IMG/VR virus record: IMGVR_UViG_3300011116_000030
Location: 1-25,860 of that record
Reading direction: 5' to 3' (one strand)
DNA length: 25,860 nt
Source of the DNA: a virus
The translations under genes were made by a program, and so were the position numbers. The notes beneath the pieces were generated by a model. It did no database searches. It had not been told where the DNA came from and saw only the letters and a list, made by a program, of their open reading frames with translations. Positions 21,943 through 25,860 of the stretch are shown here, in pieces. The first letter of the stretch is position 1; each line of letters opens with the position of its first letter.

Positions 21943-24152
21943 TGTGGCATTCCCATTGGTTGTTGTGGTGGCTGCATACCGCCCATTGGTTCACCCATAT
22001 CTTCTTGCGGAGTCTCAGGGCCGGTATCCATATCACGCCCAGGCATCTCAGTAACCAAGTCACCAGAAGTGATCATGCCATGCACAGTGCCCAGCACAAT
22101 GTCTTGAATCTGCTCTGGCGACATGGACGCTTGCACAGCGGAAATCCGCTGGGTTTCAGCCTGGTACGCCTTGACCGTGGCCTCAAAGTCTTTGCGGTGC
22201 ATATCCTGCGCCTCAATAGACTTGCCAGCATTGATGATCATCTGGTGCATTTGCTCCATCTCTTGGCCCATCGCTTGGATTTGCTGCTCTGCGGCCTGCA
22301 ACTCGGGCGGCTTGTCGCCGTCTTGCATGAGTTTGGGGTCGATGGTCTTGGCAAAGCGCTTCGCCATCTCTTGGGCACCAGGCCAATCCATGTTCTTGAC
22401 AAACAAGTCACCGGCCACTTGCCATAGCTGGGGGTTACCCTGCAACAGTTGGCCCATTGCTTCTAGCGCCTCTTGCCGCTTGGTCGCGTAGCCTGGGCCG
22501 GTGGTAGCTACCACGTCGTACTTGCCCACGCCAGGGTTGTAAATCTTGTCGATCACGATCCCGTTCTGATCCACGATCTTCTTGACCGGCTCGGCCTGCA
22601 TCGGGTCGATCTTGACCATACTGGTTTCACCGTCTTCACCAATGATGCGGGCAATCCGCTGGGTATCGTAGATTTTGGGGATCAGATCAATCAATTGGCG
22701 GGTCAGATACCGCACGCCACGAGCCAAGTTGTCACCAAAGTGGTACGTCCCGACATCACCTTCGCGCTGGCGGGCCAAAATGGCTTTGCCGCTGCGCTCG
22801 TTGGATGTCATGCCCAAAGAGGCGTTGTATTGGCCGGTGGCTGCTTTGATGTCCTCAGAAGCGCCTGCTTTGGCCTGTAATAGCCCGCTGGAGGCCATTG
22901 GCGGTTGCGCCCGCTGGGGTAGTGGCAGCGTAGCGCCCGCGCCGTCTGTAACGTCTGGATTGACCTCCAAATACGGCCAATTGGTCGTGTTGGCGGTCTT
23001 CCATTGATTTTCATAGCCCTCAAACTGGCCGCCGTAGCCGATAAATGGCGCTTTGGGGGCCAAAGCCAGCATTTCTGCCTCTTGGGACACCCAATAGTTG
23101 TACATCCGCTGGGCATCTTTGGCGTTTCGCACCAGGCCGGACACGTACAAGCGACCGTCAACCTCAAATTCATTGCCCACAATGCGGACAATTGGGATGT
23201 ATTTGCCCGCCCACTCGCGCTCTTCCAATATTTCGTAGCCGTTTATCTTGCAATACTTGATCCGTGGTCGGTCAGACTGCCGAGTTTTCTTGGGTTTGCC
23301 GTAAATGGCGCGTAATTGCTTGTCTTCGGGCGTTCCCTCAAAGGCCGTGGCATTGCCAGGGTACAAATTGAGCGTGCCCTTGTCGTAATCGACGTAATAG
23401 TAGTCCGCAATGCGGATCGTGTCCTCATTGAGCCACTGGGACAGGTTCTGATCACCCACACCCAGCGTTTGCAGGGTGGTAATGGGCGCTGAGTCGGGAT
23501 ACATCCGCTGGTAATCAGCTTTGGATATGTCCTCGGTCACAAAACACCACTTGGCGTCCGCGCCGCACGGGTCTTGGATGGTTGGATCCATGTACACCGA
23601 GAAACTATTGCGAACTCGGCCAATTTTAATGTCTTGGTCAAAGGTATTTTCGTCGCAATACTCGGTCAGGATTCGAATGTAACCTTCTCCGTAGGAGACT
23701 TGGTTTTCGCAGGCGGTGTCGTAAGCGACATCTGCGTCCGAGATGTATTCAATATGCCTGACCATGCCGTTGAAGACTTGGGCAACGTCAATGTCGGCCT
23801 TGTCGTCGGCTGGAATAACTTTGCCTGTTGGGCGGTTTTGTCGTTGGTCATTGGTGACTTGCCGTACGTGCTGCGGCAGCTTGTTGATGGTCAGGCACGG
23901 GCGGGCGTTGATGGTCTGCCCTTGCACCGCGCCGCGAGTTGCCAGCACATCAGCAGGCCATTGCCAATGGTTGTCTGGGCTGCCAGCGTAGAACTTCAGA
24001 TCGTCAATCTCATCCTCGCGGGACTCAGACAGCGCCGAGATCGCCATATCCAGGCGGCTGCGAGCTGTCGCCAGTACGCCGGAGTCGTCGTTCTTCTTGC
24101 CGCCGCCATTGGCGACGTTGCCTACCGCCACCATGCCGGTGTAATCAGCCAT
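21939..24152 (-). CDS. portal protein, P22 gp1-like
   Basis: 737 aa, close to the 725 aa of P22 portal. Typical elements are LTINKLPQHVRQVTNDQRQNRP-like sequence near residues 95-117 (in part: PQHVRQVTNDQRQNRP), VSYGEGYIRILTEY at about 160, FSVYMDPTIQDPCGADAKW, and the conserved ATGQYNASLGMTSNERSGKA near 450. The C-terminal part is a long coiled coil (AAEQQIQAMGQEMEQMHQMI) as in the barrel of P22-type portals, ending in a Met/Gln/Pro-rich tail. It forms the dodecameric ring at one vertex for packaging and tail attachment. The start is in a TAATG overlap with the small basic gene upstream. Confidence 0.95.
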   Translation of the reverse strand: MADYTGMVAVGNVANGGGKKNDDSGVLATARSRLDMAISALSESREDEIDDLKFYAGSPDNHWQWPADVLATRGAVQGQTINARPCLTINKLPQHVRQVTNDQRQNRPTGKVIPADDKADIDVAQVFNGMVRHIEYISDADVAYDTACENQVSYGEGYIRILTEYCDENTFDQDIKIGRVRNSFSVYMDPTIQDPCGADAKWCFVTEDISKADYQRMYPDSAPITTLQTLGVGDQNLSQWLNEDTIRIADYYYVDYDKGTLNLYPGNATAFEGTPEDKQLRAIYGKPKKTRQSDRPRIKYCKINGYEILEEREWAGKYIPIVRIVGNEFEVDGRLYVSGLVRNAKDAQRMYNYWVSQEAEMLALAPKAPFIGYGGQFEGYENQWKTANTTNWPYLEVNPDVTDGAGATLPLPQRAQPPMASSGLLQAKAGASEDIKAATGQYNASLGMTSNERSGKAILARQREGDVGTYHFGDNLARGVRYLTRQLIDLIPKIYDTQRIARIIGEDGETSMVKIDPMQAEPVKKIVDQNGIVIDKIYNPGVGKYDVVATTGPGYATKRQEALEAMGQLLQGNPQLWQVAGDLFVKNMDWPGAQEMAKRFAKTIDPKLMQDGDKPPELQAAEQQIQAMGQEMEQMHQMIINAGKSIEAQDMHRKDFEATVKAYQAETQRISAVQASMSPEQIQDIVLGTVHGMITSGDLVTEMPGRDMDTGPETPQEDMGEPMGGMQPPQQPMGMPQ

Positions 24153-24295
24153 TATTTCTTACCCTTTGGGGCTGGCGCGCTGCGCTTGACTGCATAAGCA
24201 ATCGCCACGGCCTGTTTGACCGGCTTGCCCGCTTTGACTTCAGCCTTTACGTTTTCACGAAAGGCTTTGGGAGAAGATGATTTGACGAGTGGCAT
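24152..24295 (-). CDS. tiny basic protein (47 aa), DUF6496-like
   Basis: MPLVKSSSPKAFRENVKAEV continues with KAGKPVKQAVAIAYAVKRSA, a pattern I associate with DUF6496 (K-A-F...AGKP-KQA-AIAYA). Net charge is about +10 over 47 residues. Function unknown; DNA or RNA contact is plausible from charge alone. The stop forms TAATG with the portal start. Confidence 0.75.
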   Translation of the reverse strand: MPLVKSSSPKAFRENVKAEVKAGKPVKQAVAIAYAVKRSAPAPKGKK

Positions 24296-24450
24296 TATTT
24301 GCCTTTCTTGGCCGTCTTGGCTGAATCTTTAAAATCTTTGGCCGTTGGAGCGCCTTTTGCGCCTACAGGGCGCATTTTCTCTTTGCTGCCTGCGGCGATG
24401 CGTGCTTGCTTGGCATGAATGTTTGCGTACAGTCCTGGTTTGGTAGCCAT
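24295..24450 (-). CDS. tiny basic protein (51 aa), KPGLYANIHAK family
   Basis: MATKPGLYANIHAKQARIAA is followed by GSKEKMRPVGAKGAPTAKDF and a lysine-rich tail. This K-PGLYANI-AK...GSGEKMR-PG-KGAPT pattern is a widespread small phage and bacterial family (I recall it as DUF7218, unverified). Net charge is about +10. It overlaps the following gene by one base (TAATG) and starts two bases after the gene upstream. Confidence 0.78.
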   Translation of the reverse strand: MATKPGLYANIHAKQARIAAGSKEKMRPVGAKGAPTAKDFKDSAKTAKKGK

Positions 24451-24451
24451 A

Positions 24452-24703
24452 TCAGCACTTCCATCGTTTTAGAGCCGCTTTAGCGCGTTCGCCGTCTTTG
24501 GCGTTGGCCGCTACAGCGCCCATTCTTGCACAAAATGAATCCTTGCGGCCTTGGTCTGCCTTGGTCTTGGGATTTGGGGCTGGCGCTTTAAGATTGGAGC
24601 CGGTTGCGGCATTGTACTTTTCGCGGCCTTTGGCCGTCAGGCCAGCGCCTTGGGATGTAGGCAGCTTCTCGCCGCGTCCGACAGATAGAGATACTTTTTT
24701 CAT
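24452..24703 (-). CDS. small basic protein (83 aa), DUF6321-like
   Basis: MKKVSLSVGRGEKLPTSQGA then GLTAKGREKYNAATGSNLKA, and DSFCARMGAVA with a KRWKC end. This matches a small phage family I recall as DUF6321. Net charge is about +13. ATG 24703 forms an ATGA overlap with the terminase stop, which favours it over the ATG at 24715. Role unknown; conserved between terminase and portal in related phages by my recollection. Confidence 0.75.
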   Translation of the reverse strand: MKKVSLSVGRGEKLPTSQGAGLTAKGREKYNAATGSNLKAPAPNPKTKADQGRKDSFCARMGAVAANAKDGERAKAALKRWKC

Positions 24704-25860
24704 GAGCCCATCCATGAAGTGTGCATTGCGCCGTCTTGAGCGTTATAGCGGCGAGTGGGCTCAGTATACTCGCGGTGAGCCACGGGAAAAGCAAACGTCA
24801 CGCAAATTGCGTCCGCTGCGTCTGGTGATGCTAAGCCCCGTGCTTTCATTTCTTTCTTGCTCTCCAAGAAAATTGTTCCACGTGAATCAGGCTTCATCTT
24901 AGGCGAAATCAAATCCGTCTTCAAGAACCTGTCGGTTGGGATACTAGCAGATTTTAGCCATTCCCTCATCTCACCCCACATCTGAGCGCGCATATTTCCG
25001 TACATTATCGGGTTTTTGGCCTTATTTCCAAAGTTCACGCCCTTAATCTTATACCGCTGCTCTTTGAGCCTGTCCACAATCCCAGCGCCCAGCCCGCCCT
25101 CGTCAATCACCACCAGGGTCGGCTTATATTCCTCAATCGCGTCGATCACATACCCCACGACCGTCATGGTGTCGTCGCCCCGATGCCGCGTTATGTTAAC
25201 AATATCCCGTCCTTGGCGCACCGCGATGACCGTGGCGTCCGCGCCGTAGCGCGCCGGATCAACGCCGATGACGATGGGCGCGGACAGGTCTTTGTACTTC
25301 TCCCGCTTCATGGCCTCGTCCACAATGTCCGACCCGATAAACTGATCATCCCCCGCGCTCGGGAACATCCCATAGACCTCGACGTGCGCCTGGCTGGAGT
25401 CGGGCCCGTACTCTTGGATGATCCGCTCGTAGACCTGTTTGTCCGTACCTTCGACCGTGCGCGCGTCTACCACCTTGGTTTTCCAAAACGCCCGCTTGGA
25501 GTTAAACGCCTCGTAGAAGTACCCCGTGTTGCGGCGCGGGTTGGAGAACGCCAGCCAAAAGCGGTTGGGCGTGTTCTCGGTAAAGAAGCCTGCTGTCACC
25601 GCCCAGATCGTATCGTCGATACCTGACGCCTCGTCGAACACCACCAGCACGCCGTCGTAGTTATGCACACCCGCGTATGCGTCGGGGTTCTCCGCTGACC
25701 ACAACCGCCCCTCGACGCCCCAGTACCTGGTGCCTTTCTTCAAGTCCCGCTCGACCAGTTCGGTCAGCCACTTGGCGGGCATTACTCGCGTGGCGCTCAC
25801 CTCAAACCAATGTGAGTTGATCGCCATCGCCAGCCACTTGGTAATCTCGGCCCAGGTGAT
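24700..25860 (-). CDS. terL: terminase large subunit, 5' end outside the window
   Basis: The visible 386 residues cover the end of the ATPase and the whole nuclease domain; the frame is open through the last base, so the N-terminus with Walker A is missing. The ATG at 25827 is internal. Walker B is GVLVVFDEASGI. The ATPase ends near WLAFSNPRRNTGYFYEAF. The RNase H-like nuclease has acidic residues in VIGVDPARYGADATVIAVR, in VVIDEGGLGAGIV, and in ASPDAADA near the C-terminus. The enzyme pumps and cuts DNA during head filling at the portal. It is followed by the small basic genes through an ATGA overlap. Confidence 0.93.
   Translation of the reverse strand: MTWAEITKWLAMAINSHWFEVSATRVMPAKWLTELVERDLKKGTRYWGVEGRLWSAENPDAYAGVHNYDGVLVVFDEASGIDDTIWAVTAGFFTENTPNRFWLAFSNPRRNTGYFYEAFNSKRAFWKTKVVDARTVEGTDKQVYERIIQEYGPDSSQAHVEVYGMFPSAGDDQFIGSDIVDEAMKREKYKDLSAPIVIGVDPARYGADATVIAVRQGRDIVNITRHRGDDTMTVVGYVIDAIEEYKPTLVVIDEGGLGAGIVDRLKEQRYKIKGVNFGNKAKNPIMYGNMRAQMWGEMREWLKSASIPTDRFLKTDLISPKMKPDSRGTIFLESKKEMKARGLASPDAADAICVTFAFPVAHREYTEPTRRYNAQDGAMHTSWMGS

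Noticed and set aside
21840-22427. 195-aa plus-strand frame opposite the portal gene (also 23574-24197)
   Set aside because: Both lie opposite recognised portal sequence with no independent signal.
1-25860. CRISPR array, tRNA genes, insertion sequence, integrase or attachment site
   Set aside because: No regularly spaced repeats, cloverleaf sequences, transposase or recombinase motifs were seen on either strand.

Overview
The window is part of the genome of a tailed, short-tailed (podovirus-type) bacteriophage. Its head and tail genes form a P22-like set: terminase, P22-type portal, scaffold, coat, gp4-like and gp10-like head completion proteins, then three genes whose sizes (228, 495 and 830 aa) and order match P22 gp7, gp20 and gp16. 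The host is Gram-negative by inference. The evidence is a GH108 endolysin with a 3TM-type holin, AAGGA-type ribosome binding sites, and small protein families that I associate with phages of freshwater proteobacteria (Burkholderiales-like). No integrase, repressor, tRNA or host gene is visible, so lifestyle cannot be decided from this window.

Positions 1 to about 4187 carry plus-strand early or metabolic genes: a VRR-NUC nuclease, a C5-methylase-like protein and a SNF2-type helicase, then a run of small proteins (coiled-coil, membrane, Cys-containing, HTH). Nearly every junction is a start/stop overlap. The only real gap is bridged by a 10-codon ORF with its own ribosome binding site.

Positions 4190 to 25860 are all minus strand, read from right to left in late-gene order: large terminase (cut by the window end), three tiny basic proteins, portal, a Dps-like helical protein, and a small beta protein. 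Next comes a receptor-binding cassette (fibre adaptor, fibre, beta-helix tailspike), then a small protein, scaffold, coat, two or three small virion-protein candidates separated by hairpins, gp4-like and gp10-like. The late block ends with a long repetitive tail fibre/stalk, a cupin, three ejection proteins and a lysis cassette. The two transcription units converge with only two bases between their stop codons (4187/4190).

The order differs from P22 in three ways. The receptor-binding genes sit between portal and scaffold. A large beta-repeat fibre occupies the tail-needle position. A cupin occupies the position of gp14. The tailspike region and the ejection-protein region are visibly richer in A+T than the neighbouring capsid and portal genes, which suggests mosaic origin. 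The most interesting signals are a Dps-like ferroxidase residue pattern in the 122-aa gene next to the portal, paired stem-loops before the scaffold gene, weak terminators around the decoration genes, and the overlapping nuclease/methylase-like/helicase triad.
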